This document shows positions 17,568 to 26,371 of a stretch of 64,000 bases of DNA, in pieces; positions within the stretch are counted from its first letter, which is position 1; each line of letters starts with the position of its first letter. The stretch comes from Tabrizicola fusiformis (lineage in GTDB: Bacteria; Pseudomonadota; Alphaproteobacteria; Rhodobacterales; Rhodobacteraceae). The stretch spans positions 372,001 through 436,000 of the forward strand of contig NZ_JABUHN010000003.1 in NCBI RefSeq assembly GCF_013328815.1. The letters run 5' to 3'. The notes under the pieces are model-generated. The model saw nothing but the letters and a program-made list of their open reading frames with translations, was not told where the DNA came from and did not search any database. A program made the translations under genes and the position numbers.

Positions 17568-19114
17568 CACGCAGCCTCCCCTTCCCCGGCCATCTGGCCA
17601 TTGTCCTTTATGATCAGGGCCATGATCCGCTCCTGGCTGGCTTCCTCTGCGGAAAGCTCCCCCACGATGCGCCCCTCGTTCATCACATAGATGCGGTCAC
17701 ACATGCCCAGAAGCTCGGGCATTTCGGAGCTGATCATCACGATGCCGCGGCCCTGCGCCGCCAGATCGTTCATGATCGAATAGATTTCAAACTTGGCACC
17801 CACGTCGATGCCGCGGGTCGGCTCGTCCAGGATCAGCACCTGCGGATCGGTGAAGAGCCATTTCGACAGCACCACCTTCTGCTGATTGCCGCCCGACAGG
17901 TTCACCACCTTCTGCTGCACGCCGGGGGTGCGGATCGCCATGGCCTTGCGATAACGCTCGGCCACCTCGGTTTCGCGCCGCTTGTCCAGCACGCCGCGCC
18001 GCGACACGCCGGGCAGATTGGCCAGCGTCACATTGCGCACGATGGGTTCTTCCAGCACCAGACCCAGCACCTTGCGGTCCTCGGTCACATAGGCCAGCCC
18101 CGCCTCCACCGCCTTGGCCACGGTCGAGGTATCGGCAGGCTTGCCACCCATGGTCACCTGCCCGGTGATGTCGCGGCCATAGCTGCGGCCGAACAGGCTC
18201 ATCGCCAGTTCGGTGCGCCCCGACCCCATCAGCCCGGCGATGCCGACGATCTCGCCCTTGCGGACATTGAAGGCGGCGCCCTTGATCACCTGACGGCCCA
18301 GTTGCTCGGGGTGCCAGACGTTCCAGTCTTTCACCTCCATCAGCACCTCACCCGGGTTAGGCACCCGTTCGGGGTAACGATGCGCCATGTCGCGGCCCAC
18401 CATGTCGCGGATGATGCGGTCTTCGGAAATCTCGTGCTTGTCCATGGTGGACACGGTTGACCCGTCGCGAATCACGGTGATGCGGTCGGCGACGCGGGAA
18501 ATCTCGTTCAGCTTGTGGGAAATGATGATCTGCGTCACCCCCTGCGCCTTCAGCTCCAGCATCAGGTCCAAGAGCTTCTGGCTGTCGTTTTCCTGCAAGG
18601 CGGCGGTGGGTTCGTCGAGGATCAGCAGGCGCACATCCTTGGCCAGCGCCTTGGCAATCTCGATCAGTTGCTGTTTGCCGACGCCCAGCTTTTCAACCTT
18701 GGTGGTCGGCGCCTCGTCCAGCCCGACCTTTTTCAGCAGTTCGCCGGTTTTCTGGAACGCCAGCGCCCAGTTGATCACGCCGCGCTGCGCCACCTCGTTG
18801 CCCAGAAACAGGTTCTCGGCGATGGACAGAAGCGGCACCAGCGCCAGTTCCTGATGGATGATGATGATGCCCCGCGCCTCGCTGTCGCGGATGTTGCGGC
18901 AGGCCAGAGGGGCGCCGTCATAGATGATCTCGCCCTCATAGGAACCATGGGGATAGACCCCCGACAGCACCTTCATCAGCGTGGATTTTCCGGCGCCGTT
19001 TTCGCCGCAGATCGCGTGAATCTCACCCGGTGCGACGGTCAGGCTGACATTGTCCAGCGCGCGCACCCCCGGGAAGACCTTGCCGATCCCCCGCATTTCC
19101 AGCAATGCCGTCAT
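17567..19114 (-). CDS. gguA: Sugar ABC transporter ATP-binding protein GguA
   Basis: A 515-residue double ATPase of the RbsA/XylG/MglA class. The N-terminal domain has Walker [10 protein letters not shown], an LGVGKQQ signature and Walker B LLILDEP. The C-terminal domain has the degenerate [10 protein letters not shown]-loop, LSGGNQQK and LILDEPTRG, as usual for the class. It powers import of monosaccharides bound by ChvE. The start at 19114 (MTALLEMRG) is preferred over a TTG 15 bases upstream because CGGGGGGAT serves as the ribosome site. A strong hairpin separates it from chvE. Confidence 0.93.
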   Translation of the reverse strand: MTALLEMRGIGKVFPGVRALDNVSLTVAPGEIHAICGENGAGKSTLMKVLSGVYPHGSYEGEIIYDGAPLACRNIRDSEARGIIIIHQELALVPLLSIAENLFLGNEVAQRGVINWALAFQKTGELLKKVGLDEAPTTKVEKLGVGKQQLIEIAKALAKDVRLLILDEPTAALQENDSQKLLDLMLELKAQGVTQIIISHKLNEISRVADRITVIRDGSTVSTMDKHEISEDRIIRDMVGRDMAHRYPERVPNPGEVLMEVKDWNVWHPEQLGRQVIKGAAFNVRKGEIVGIAGLMGSGRTELAMSLFGRSYGRDITGQVTMGGKPADTSTVAKAVEAGLAYVTEDRKVLGLVLEEPIVRNVTLANLPGVSRRGVLDKRRETEVAERYRKAMAIRTPGVQQKVVNLSGGNQQKVVLSKWLFTDPQVLILDEPTRGIDVGAKFEIYSIMNDLAAQGRGIVMISSEMPELLGMCDRIYVMNEGRIVGELSAEEASQERIMALIIKDNGQMAGEGEAA

Positions 19115-19134
19115 GGTATCCCCCCGCAAAGAAC

Positions 19135-19168
19135 CGTGCCCGCCGCTCGGGAGCGGAGGGCGGGCACG
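19135..19168 (-). terminator. Intercistronic stem-loop between chvE and gguA
   Basis: The arms CGTGCCCGCC (19135-19144) and GGCGGGCACG (19159-19168) form a perfect 10-bp stem 13 bases after the chvE stop. Its position after the binding-protein gene fits a 3'-stabilising or partial terminator element that keeps the binding protein in excess over the membrane parts. Confidence 0.65.
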
Positions 19169-19181
19169 GCGGTCGTGTCGG

Positions 19182-20258
19182 TTACTTCAACTGGTCGGCA
19201 GTGTAATAGCCGGAGCCGACAAGCACAGCCTCATAGTTCGAGGCATCCACCGGCTGGCTGGCCAGCAGATAGGACGGCACGACCTTCACGCCGTTGTCAT
19301 AGGTCTTTTCGTCGTTGATCTCGGGCGTGCCGCCCGACAGGATCGCGTCCACCATCTTGACTGTGACCTTGGCCAATTCGCGGGTGTCCTTGAAGATCGA
19401 AGAATACTGCTCGCCCGCGATGATCGACTTGATCGAGGGCACTTCGCAGTCCTGACCCGTGACGATCGGCATCTTCAGGTCGCCCGAGCCATAGCCCACG
19501 CCCTTGACCGAGGACAGAATGCCGATCGACAGCCCGTCATAGGGCGACAGCGCGCCGTGCAGAACCTTGTCGCCGTAGTTGGCCGACAGAAGGTTGTCCA
19601 TCCGGGCCTGCGCCACGGCACCGTCCCAGCGCAGGGTGCCGACCACGTCCATGCCCGACTGGCCCGACGGGATCACGATGTCCCCGGCGTCGATCATCGG
19701 TTGCAGCACCGACATTGCGCCATTGTAGAAGAAGAAGGCGTTGTTATCGTCCGGGCTGCCGCCGAACAGTTCGACATTCCACGGCTTGGTGTCGGCAAAG
19801 CGCTCTTTCAGGCCCTTCACCAGCGATTCCGCCTGCTGCACACCCACGATGAAGTTGTCGAAGGTCGCGTAGTAATCGACATCGCCCGAATCGCGGATCA
19901 GGCGGTCATAAGCGATAACCTTGATGCCCGAAGCGGCGGCATTGGCCAGCGCGTTCGACAGGGTGGTGCCGTCGATGGCCGCGATGACCAGAACCTTCAC
20001 GCCCTTGGTGATCATGTTCTCGATCTGGGCAAGCTGGTTCGGGATGTCGTCTTCGGCATATTGCAGATCGGTGCCATAGCCGGCAGCGGTGAATTGCTCG
20101 ACCATCGCGGCGCCGTCCGAAATCCAGCGGGCCGAGGATTGCGTCGGCATGGCGATGCCCACGGTGCCCTTGTCCTGCGCAAAGACCGGCAGGCTGATCG
20201 CCGACGAAGCCACGGCCGCACCGCCAAGCGCCAGAAGCGCCCTTCTTGAAACTTGCAT
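19182..20258 (-). CDS. chvE: Periplasmic sugar-binding protein ChvE
   Basis: A 358-residue periplasmic binding protein. The N-terminus [16 protein letters not shown] is a signal peptide with a twin-arginine-like RR pair. The mature protein (from about residue 28, [15 protein letters not shown]) has the pentose/hexose-binding fold with segments such as [17 protein letters not shown] and [10 protein letters not shown] that match ChvE and related multiple-monosaccharide-binding proteins (MglB/XylF class). In Agrobacterium ChvE binds galactose, arabinose, glucose and related sugars. GGAGG precedes the ATG at good spacing. It is the first gene of the seven-gene sugar operon. Confidence 0.93.
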   Translation of the reverse strand: MQVSRRALLALGGAAVASSAISLPVFAQDKGTVGIAMPTQSSARWISDGAAMVEQFTAAGYGTDLQYAEDDIPNQLAQIENMITKGVKVLVIAAIDGTTLSNALANAAASGIKVIAYDRLIRDSGDVDYYATFDNFIVGVQQAESLVKGLKERFADTKPWNVELFGGSPDDNNAFFFYNGAMSVLQPMIDAGDIVIPSGQSGMDVVGTLRWDGAVAQARMDNLLSANYGDKVLHGALSPYDGLSIGILSSVKGVGYGSGDLKMPIVTGQDCEVPSIKSIIAGEQYSSIFKDTRELAKVTVKMVDAILSGGTPEINDEKTYDNGVKVVPSYLLASQPVDASNYEAVLVGSGYYTADQLK

Positions 20259-20350
20259 GTTCTTTCCTCCCTGGCCGCGCTGCGCGGCGAAAACCCCACG
20301 GTCCCGTCAGGCTGGCCCCTCCAAGACCGTGGCGCACTCTTGCAATGTCA

Positions 20351-20384
20351 GAACATATCCGTCAAATCAGGTTATCATATGTTC
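20351..20384. promoter_or_regulatory. Inverted repeat between chvE and the gbpR-like gene
   Basis: GAACATAT (20351-20358) and ATATGTTC (20377-20384) are exact inverted copies 18 bases apart, in the AT-richer middle of the 142-base divergent gap. This fits a dyad operator for the LysR regulator encoded next to it, controlling both directions. The half-site is 17 bases before the regulator's ATG. Confidence 0.6.
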
Positions 20385-20400
20385 ACATGGCTAAATTGTA

Positions 20401-21348
20401 ATGTTTCCAACCGCTGATCACCTGTTGCAACGCGGCCTGAAACTCAGCCATCTGCGCTTTCTGGCGGCCCTGATGGAAACCGGCCAGATCACCCAGGCGG
20501 CAGAGCGGATCGGCATTGCCCAGCCCGCCGCCTCGCGCCTGCTGGCCGAGGTCGAGGGGATCGTCGGCGCCCCAGTGCATCTGCGCACCGGGCGCGGCAT
20601 GCGGTTGACAGCCGTTGGCCTTGCCTTGGCCAGCCGGGCGCAACGCATCCAGATCGAGTTGCGCGATGCCGCCCGCGACATGGCCGAGGTGGTTTCGGGC
20701 GCCGTGGGCCATGTGCGCATCGGCTCGGTCACCGGCCCGGCCATCGACCGGGTGCTGCCGGTGCTGCGCAGCGCCCGGCTGACCGCACCCAAGATCACGG
20801 TCGAGGTGATCGTCGCCCCGTCGGATATCCTGTGCGAGCATCTGATGTCGGGCAGGATCGACTTTGCAATCGGCCGCCTGCCCGAGGGTGCCAGCCCGGA
20901 CCTTTACCAGATGACGCCGATTGCAACCGAACCTGTGGCGCTGGTCGTGCGGCGGGGTCACCCCCTGACGCGGCAAAGATCCCCGGTGCCCAGCGCGCTG
21001 ATGACCTATGACTGGGTGATGCCGCCGGAGGATTCGATCCTGTCCCGTGCCGTTATGGCGCGGCTGCGCGCGCATGACCTGCCGCTTCCGCCGCTGCGGT
21101 TCTCCACCGCCTCTTTCTTGCTGACCTTTGCCCTGTTGCAGCAATCCAATGCCATCGCACCGCTGGCGCGGGCGGTGGCGACCAGCTTTTCGCAATATCC
21201 GGCCTCACCCTATGTCGAACTGCCGATCGACTTGGGAATCGAGGTGGAAACCTTCGGCCTTGTCACCCTTGCCGGGGCAATCCTGCCGCCTGTCGCGGCC
21301 CGTCTGGCCGAAGAAATCCGGCTCTGGACCCCCGCCGGCCCGGGCTGA
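20401..21348 (+). CDS. gbpR: LysR-family regulator of the sugar operon (GbpR-like)
   Basis: A 315-residue LysR-type regulator. The N-terminal winged helix-turn-helix (LKLSHLRFLAALMETGQITQAAERIGIAQPAASRLL) occupies about residues 12-75, and a substrate-binding domain follows. Divergent placement from chvE is the gene order of Agrobacterium, where GbpR controls chvE in response to galactose, arabinose and related sugars. The ATG at 20401 gives a usual-length N-terminus. The dyad at 20351-20384 is its likely site. The name rests on gene order and family, so orthology is probable, not proven. Confidence 0.85.
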   Translation: MFPTADHLLQRGLKLSHLRFLAALMETGQITQAAERIGIAQPAASRLLAEVEGIVGAPVHLRTGRGMRLTAVGLALASRAQRIQIELRDAARDMAEVVSGAVGHVRIGSVTGPAIDRVLPVLRSARLTAPKITVEVIVAPSDILCEHLMSGRIDFAIGRLPEGASPDLYQMTPIATEPVALVVRRGHPLTRQRSPVPSALMTYDWVMPPEDSILSRAVMARLRAHDLPLPPLRFSTASFLLTFALLQQSNAIAPLARAVATSFSQYPASPYVELPIDLGIEVETFGLVTLAGAILPPVAARLAEEIRLWTPAGPG

Positions 21349-21354
21349 ACCGGA

Positions 21355-21369
21355 CCGCCCGCAGGGCGG
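21355..21369. terminator. Hairpin between convergent gbpR-like and RraA-fold genes
   Basis: CCGCCC (21355-21360) pairs with GGGCGG (21364-21369) across a 3-base loop, in the 36-base gap between two convergent stops. It could end transcription from both sides. Confidence 0.45.
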
Positions 21370-21384
21370 CCCGGCCTGCGGCAG

Positions 21385-22053
21385 TCAAAGCTTGCAGCCA
21401 AGGGCACCCAGCGTGCGGTCGATCCAGCTCCGGTCTACCCGGCCTGCCAGAATCTCTTGCAGATGCGCGGTTTCCTGCGCGTGTTTCTGCTCGGCCTCGG
21501 CGCAGATTGCTTCGGCCTCGGCGCGGGGCACGGCGACCACGCCGTCATCATCGCCCAAGATCAGGTCTCCCGGCATCACGATCATCCCCGACAGCGACAC
21601 CGGAACGTTGATTTCGCCCGGCCCGTTCTTGTAGGGGCCGCGGTGGGTGACACCCGCCGCATAGACCGGAAAGCTCTTGGTGCGGATCGAGGCCAGATCG
21701 CGGATGGCGCCGTTGATCACCACCCCGGCAAGGCCGCGCGTTTCGGCATGGGCCAGCATCATCTCGCCCAGCATGGCATTGGTCAGATCGCCCCCGGCAT
21801 CCACCACCACCACATCTCCCGGGCTGGCAAGGTCCAGCGCCTTGTGCAGCATGAGGTTATCGCCCGGCCGCGACTTTACGGTAAAGGCGGGCCCGGCAAG
21901 GATGCCCCCCGCGTGCAGCGGGCGCAGTTGCGGCCCGGCGGCCACCATGCGCGACATCACATCGCTGACATTGGCCACCGGCAATTCGGCGAACCGGCGC
22001 ACCAGAGACGGGTCCACCCGCTGCTCGACCGGCAGAATCCTGAAACCGTTCAT
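21385..22053 (-). CDS. RraA-fold family protein (HMG/CHA aldolase-like), copy 1
   Basis: A 222-residue protein of the RraA/HMG-CHA aldolase fold. The conserved parts are VVVDAGGDLTNAMLGEMM, which holds the Gly/Glu pocket, and GVVINGAIRDLASIR with the R-D pair that binds metal and the pyruvate moiety in 4-hydroxy-4-methyl-2-oxoglutarate/4-carboxy-4-hydroxy-2-oxoadipate aldolases. A retro-aldol or oxaloacetate decarboxylase activity is therefore likely, not RNase E regulation. It is the last gene of the ABC transporter/hydratase operon and overlaps the hydratase stop by 4 bases (ATGA). Confidence 0.85.
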   Translation of the reverse strand: MNGFRILPVEQRVDPSLVRRFAELPVANVSDVMSRMVAAGPQLRPLHAGGILAGPAFTVKSRPGDNLMLHKALDLASPGDVVVVDAGGDLTNAMLGEMMLAHAETRGLAGVVINGAIRDLASIRTKSFPVYAAGVTHRGPYKNGPGEINVPVSLSGMIVMPGDLILGDDDGVVAVPRAEAEAICAEAEQKHAQETAHLQEILAGRVDRSWIDRTLGALGCKL

Positions 22054-22814
22054 GGCTTGACTTCCCTTGCTGTGATTTCGTTGTTCAGAAGAAGACGGGC
22101 TTCACCCACCCCGCCGCCCCGCGCGACAAGCTGGCGCCCCGCGGGCAGCGGCATCGGCCCAAGCCGCGAGCCGGTGATGATCACCTGCCCCCGCCGCAGC
22201 GGCAGGCCCCGGCCTGCGGCATGGCCCGCCAACCAGATCACCGCCTCGGCCACCTGCGCGCTGCTTGCACCGCCGGGGGTTTCGGCCACGACCTGACCAT
22301 CGCAGAGCAGGGTCAGCGGCACCTGCGCCATCTCGACCGCCGCCCATGGCAGGCCGGCCTCAGCGGCGGAAAAGGCCCGGTTGCTTTGCGCATCGGCCAG
22401 CGCCGAAAACGGCGAGACCGCCTTGCGATCGACAAAGCGCGAGTCGAGGATTTCAAACGCCATGCCGACCGTGCCGATGGCGGCCAGAACCTGTTCCGGC
22501 CCCGCCCCCTCCGGCACATCGGCGGCCAGACGCAGCGCCAGCTCCACCTCAAGCAGCGGCGCCTGCATGGGGTGCGGCAGCGCGCCGCCGTCGGCAATCC
22601 ACCGCGAGGCGCCCAGCGGCGCGCAGCGGATCACCCCGTCACGGGCTGGCGCAACCTTCCAGCCGGCCACCGGCTCGCGGCCCAGAACGGCGGTCTGCAC
22701 GGCATAGGCTTCGGCCTCGTCACGGGGCGCGACCTCGGGGGCAAGCCCGGGCAACAGCGGGCCGTGAAAGGCAGCCGTCAGGGCGGCGGCGGCTTGGGTG
22801 ATGCGGTTGGTCAT
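22050..22814 (-). CDS. 2-keto-4-pentenoate hydratase-like enzyme (FAH superfamily)
   Basis: A 254-residue protein of the 2-keto-4-pentenoate hydratase/4-oxalocrotonate decarboxylase branch. The WKVAPARDG segment, the metal-ligand region LLEVELALRL, the MAFEILDSRF motif and the GQVIITGSRLGPMPL C-terminal region are typical of this group. Such enzymes add water to or decarboxylate 2-oxo-4-enoic acids at the end of meta-cleavage pathways. It is translationally coupled at both ends by ATGA overlaps, with the fused ABC ATPase upstream and the RraA-fold gene downstream. Hydration followed by aldol cleavage by the RraA protein is a plausible pair of steps. Confidence 0.82.
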   Translation of the reverse strand: MTNRITQAAAALTAAFHGPLLPGLAPEVAPRDEAEAYAVQTAVLGREPVAGWKVAPARDGVIRCAPLGASRWIADGGALPHPMQAPLLEVELALRLAADVPEGAGPEQVLAAIGTVGMAFEILDSRFVDRKAVSPFSALADAQSNRAFSAAEAGLPWAAVEMAQVPLTLLCDGQVVAETPGGASSAQVAEAVIWLAGHAAGRGLPLRRGQVIITGSRLGPMPLPAGRQLVARGGGVGEARLLLNNEITAREVKP

Positions 22815-24457
22815 AGCCGTTCTCCTGCCCGGCGCTGCGGGCGATGTGTGGGGTCCGCCTTGGGGCTGGCGGCAAGCAGGGTGCGGGTGTAATCGGCCTG
22901 TGGCGCGGTAAAGACAGCGCCGGTCGGCCCCTGTTCAACGATCTGCCCCCGGTGCATCACCAGCACCCGGTCGGCAAAATCGCGCACCACCGGCAGGTCA
23001 TGGGCGATGAAGATGAAGCTCAACCCGTATTGCTTCTGGATGTCCTTGAGCAACTCGATCACCTGCGCCTGAACCGACACATCCAACGCCGACACCGCTT
23101 CGTCGCACAGGATGACCTCGGGTTTCAGCGACAGCGCCCGGGCGATGGCGATGCGTTGCCGCTGCCCGCCGGAAAACTGATGCGGATGGCGGCGGGCATG
23201 GGCCGGATCAAGCCCGACCTGAACCAGCAGCTTTTCCACCGCGGCGCGGCGGCCCTCGGCGGGCAACGCCTCGGGGTGGATGGCCCAATGTTCGCCGATG
23301 ATCTCTTCCACCGTCATGCGCGGGTTGAGCGAGGCGGTCGGATCCTGAAACACCACCTGCACCCGGCGGCGAAAGGCAAAGACCTGCTCTTTCGACATGG
23401 CAAAGACATCCTGCCCCCGGTAGCGGACGCTGCCCGACGACGGCTCCATCAGCCGCAAAAGCACACGGGCCAGCGTGGTCTTGCCCGAACCGCTTTCGCC
23501 GACGATGCCCAGCGTCTCGCCCTTGCGCAGGGCAAAGCTCACCCCGTCCAGCGCCCGCACCTCGCGCGCGGCTTCGCGCAGGAAGCGGCCCCGCAGATGG
23601 AAGCTTTTGACCAGACCCTGCACTTCAAGCAGCAGCTCGGCGGCCTCATCGGGAACGCGGAACGGCAACTTGCCCGGCGCCGCCCCCAGCAGGCGGCGGG
23701 TATAGTCATGTGCGGGCGCGCGGAACACATCGGCCACCCGGCCGGTTTCCACAACCTCGCCGTCTTTCATCACCACCATGCGGTCGGCATGTTGCGCCAC
23801 CACGCCCAGATCATGGGTGATCAGGACAAGGCCCATGCCGGTTTCATCGCGCAACTCTGACAGCAGGGTCAGAATCTGTGCCTGCACCGTGACATCCAGT
23901 GCCGTCGTAGGTTCATCCGCAATCAGCAGATCGGGCTTCATCGCCACGGCCATCGCAATCATGATCCGCTGCCGCTGACCGCCCGAAAACTCATGCGGAT
24001 AGGCATTCATCCGGGCGGCGGCATGGGGGATGCCCACCCGCTCCAGCAGGGCCACGGCGCGGGCGCGGGCCTCGGACGGCGGCACGCCATGCACGCGCAT
24101 CGCCTCGGCCACCTGCCAGCCCACGGGATAGACCGGGTTGAGATGCGCCAGCGGATCCTGAAAGATCATCGCAATGCGGCGGCCGTTGATCTCGCGCCGT
24201 TCATCCTTGGTCAGGGTCAACAGGTCTTGGCCCTGAAACAGCGCCCGCCCCGCGGTGATATGCCCCGGCGGGCTGTCGATCAGACCCATCACGGCAGAGG
24301 AGCTTACGCTTTTGCCCGAGCCGCTTTCGCCAAGGATCGCCAAGGTCTCGCCCCGGTTCACCTGCCACGAGACATTGCGCACCGCCTGCACGATCTTGCC
24401 GCGCGCATGAAATTCGACGCTGAGGTTTTCAACCGTCAGAAGGGCGGGTTCAGCCAT
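22811..24457 (-). CDS. Fused dipeptide-type ABC transporter ATPase (DppD-DppF like)
   Basis: A 548-residue protein with two complete ATPase domains in tandem. The first (about residues 5-255) has Walker [17 protein letters not shown] and [11 protein letters not shown]; the second (about 275-535) has [16 protein letters not shown] and [11 protein letters not shown]. Each is followed by the oligopeptide-transporter-type C-terminal segment. It drives the neighbouring permease pair. The ATG at 24457 is chosen because it overlaps the permease stop and AAGGA lies 9 bases upstream; a TTG at 24478 is less likely. Confidence 0.92.
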   Translation of the reverse strand: MAEPALLTVENLSVEFHARGKIVQAVRNVSWQVNRGETLAILGESGSGKSVSSSAVMGLIDSPPGHITAGRALFQGQDLLTLTKDERREINGRRIAMIFQDPLAHLNPVYPVGWQVAEAMRVHGVPPSEARARAVALLERVGIPHAAARMNAYPHEFSGGQRQRIMIAMAVAMKPDLLIADEPTTALDVTVQAQILTLLSELRDETGMGLVLITHDLGVVAQHADRMVVMKDGEVVETGRVADVFRAPAHDYTRRLLGAAPGKLPFRVPDEAAELLLEVQGLVKSFHLRGRFLREAAREVRALDGVSFALRKGETLGIVGESGSGKTTLARVLLRLMEPSSGSVRYRGQDVFAMSKEQVFAFRRRVQVVFQDPTASLNPRMTVEEIIGEHWAIHPEALPAEGRRAAVEKLLVQVGLDPAHARRHPHQFSGGQRQRIAIARALSLKPEVILCDEAVSALDVSVQAQVIELLKDIQKQYGLSFIFIAHDLPVVRDFADRVLVMHRGQIVEQGPTGAVFTAPQADYTRTLLAASPKADPTHRPQRRAGERL

Positions 24458-25397
24458 TGGAAGGCATCCTTCTTTCAAGGCGCCAGCGCTGGACCGGATC
24501 GGTCACCACGCGCAGCCAGTTGGACAGGAGGTTGAGCGACATGGTGACCAGCGTGATCGCCAGCCCCGGCCAGAAGGCCAGCCACCAGGCATTGGCCAGA
24601 TAGTTGCGCCCCTCGGCCACCATCACGCCCCAGGTCACCTCGGGCGCCTGAACGCCCAGCCCCAGGAACGACAGGCTCGCCTCGGCCAGCATCACGAAGG
24701 CGAAATCCAGCGTGGCGATGGTCAGCAGCGTCGGCGCGATGATCGGCAGGATATGGCGCAGGATGATCCGCAGCGGCCCGGCCCCGGCCACCAGTGCCGC
24801 GGTGACGAACATCCGCGTGCGGACCTCCAGCACCTCGGCCCGGGTGGTGCGCAGGTAGATCGGAATGCGCGTCAGGGCCAGAACGAAGATCACATTGCCG
24901 ATGGACGGATCAAAGACATACAGCACCACCATCGCCAGCAAGAGCGAGGGAAAGCTCATCAGGATATCGGTCAGGCGCAGGATGACATCGCCCACCCAGC
25001 CGCCGCGATAGCCCGCAATCAGGCCCAGAACGGTGCCGATCACCAGCGAACTCAGCACCGCCGAGGCGGCAATCATCATGGTGTTCTGGGTGGCCACGAT
25101 GATGCGCGGCAGGATCCCCCGCCCCAGCGAGTCGCCGCCAAGGATATAGGCCAGCCCGCGTGCCATCTCAAACGGCGGCGCATTGCGGGCGCGCAGGTTC
25201 ATCGTCGTGGCCGCCTCGGTCAGAAAGGCCGGGCCGATCAGCGCGGCAAACACCGTCACCAGCAGGATCAGCGCGGCGCAACTGGCGAATTTGTCACGCC
25301 ACAGCATGGCCAGAAGGGGGGCAAGGCGGCCGGGTTCCGGGGCGGCAAGGGTCATGGCAGCAGGGCCCTTCATATCGGTTGAGGTCAGGGCCATCAT
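24450..25397 (-). CDS. ABC transporter permease (DppC/OppC class)
   Basis: A 315-residue permease with about six hydrophobic segments and the N-terminal extension typical of OppC/DppC. The LTRIPIYLRTTRAEVLEVRTR region and the later LSFLGLGVQAPEVTWG region correspond to the EAA-type cytoplasmic loop and the conserved C-terminal stretch of the class. It forms the channel with the permease encoded just upstream. The start overlaps the upstream stop as ATGA, with GAGGG before it. Confidence 0.92.
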   Translation of the reverse strand: MMALTSTDMKGPAAMTLAAPEPGRLAPLLAMLWRDKFASCAALILLVTVFAALIGPAFLTEAATTMNLRARNAPPFEMARGLAYILGGDSLGRGILPRIIVATQNTMMIAASAVLSSLVIGTVLGLIAGYRGGWVGDVILRLTDILMSFPSLLLAMVVLYVFDPSIGNVIFVLALTRIPIYLRTTRAEVLEVRTRMFVTAALVAGAGPLRIILRHILPIIAPTLLTIATLDFAFVMLAEASLSFLGLGVQAPEVTWGVMVAEGRNYLANAWWLAFWPGLAITLVTMSLNLLSNWLRVVTDPVQRWRLERRMPSNG

Positions 25398-26311
25398 GCG
25401 GCCCTCGTGCGCGGATCAAGCAGCGCATAGGCAATGTCGATCAGCACGTTCAGCAGGAAGATGGCGATGGCGGTGATCATCACCCCGGCCTGGATCACCG
25501 CGAAATCGCGGTAGCTGATCGAGTCGATCATCAGGCGGCCCACGCCGGGAAAGCCGAAGATCGTCTCGACGATCACCGCGCCGTTGATGATGCCCGCCGC
25601 CTGATCGCCGGCCACGGTGATCACCGGCAGCATGGCGTTGCGCAGCGCATGGACAAAGATGATGGCGCGGCGCGGCACGCCCTTGGCCTCGGCGGTTTTC
25701 ACATAGGGCGCCGACAGGACCGAAATCATCGTGCTGCGCGCGACCTGCACGATCAGCCCGCAAGGCCGGATCGCCAGAACCGCAACCGGCAGCACCCATT
25801 GCACCACCGTCCCGGTGCCCGAGGTGGGAACCCAGCGCAGTTGCACGGCAAAGACCAGCACGCCGACGATGGCGACCCAGAAATTCGGCAGGCTGGCCCC
25901 GATCAGCGACAACAGCGTGGCGATGCGGTCAAAGATGCCGTTGGGCCGCCAGGCCGCCAGCGCCCCTGTGATCACCGCCACCATCAGCGCGATGCCGATG
26001 GACCAGAAGGCCAAGAGAAGCGTGGTCGGCAGCGCCTCAAGCACCAGATCAACCGCCGGGCGGCCCTGACGCAGCGAGTCGCCGAAATCGAACACCAGAA
26101 GGTCGCGCAGGAAGTTTGCGAACTGCTGCCACAGCGGCAGGTCAAACCCATGCAGCCGGGCAAATTCCTCGCGCATTTCATTGGGTGCGTCGATCGGAAG
26201 ATAAAGATCGGCGGGCGAGCCTGTCAGCCGCGCCATGAAGAACACAAGGATCACCAGACCGATCAGCGATCCGGCACTCCACAGCATCCGTTTTCCCAGA
26301 AATCCGGTCAT
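25394..26311 (-). CDS. ABC transporter permease (DppB/OppB class)
   Basis: A 305-residue permease with about six hydrophobic segments. It begins MTGFLGKRMLWSAGSLIGL, contains the SLRQGRPAVDLVLEALPTT region that opens the membrane domain of OppB/DppB, and ends YALLDPRTRAA, the usual DppB terminus (DPR). It pairs with the DppC-class gene that overlaps it by 4 bases. AAAGGAAA precedes the ATG. Substrates of this class include peptides, opines, nickel complexes and some sugars, so specificity is open. Confidence 0.92.
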   Translation of the reverse strand: MTGFLGKRMLWSAGSLIGLVILVFFMARLTGSPADLYLPIDAPNEMREEFARLHGFDLPLWQQFANFLRDLLVFDFGDSLRQGRPAVDLVLEALPTTLLLAFWSIGIALMVAVITGALAAWRPNGIFDRIATLLSLIGASLPNFWVAIVGVLVFAVQLRWVPTSGTGTVVQWVLPVAVLAIRPCGLIVQVARSTMISVLSAPYVKTAEAKGVPRRAIIFVHALRNAMLPVITVAGDQAAGIINGAVIVETIFGFPGVGRLMIDSISYRDFAVIQAGVMITAIAIFLLNVLIDIAYALLDPRTRAA

Positions 26312-26332
26312 CGGGTTTCCTTTCCCAAAGGG

Positions 26333-26364
26333 ACCGCGCCGGGCAAACGGGCGCCCGGCGCGGT
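26333..26364 (-). terminator. Intercistronic stem-loop after the substrate-binding protein gene
   Basis: ACCGCGCCGGGC (26333-26344) pairs perfectly with GCCCGGCGCGGT (26353-26364), a 12-bp stem with an 8-base loop, 7 bases after the binding-protein stop. It mirrors the stem after chvE and probably stabilises the upstream message or partly terminates. Confidence 0.65.
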
Positions 26365-26371
26365 GCAGGTC

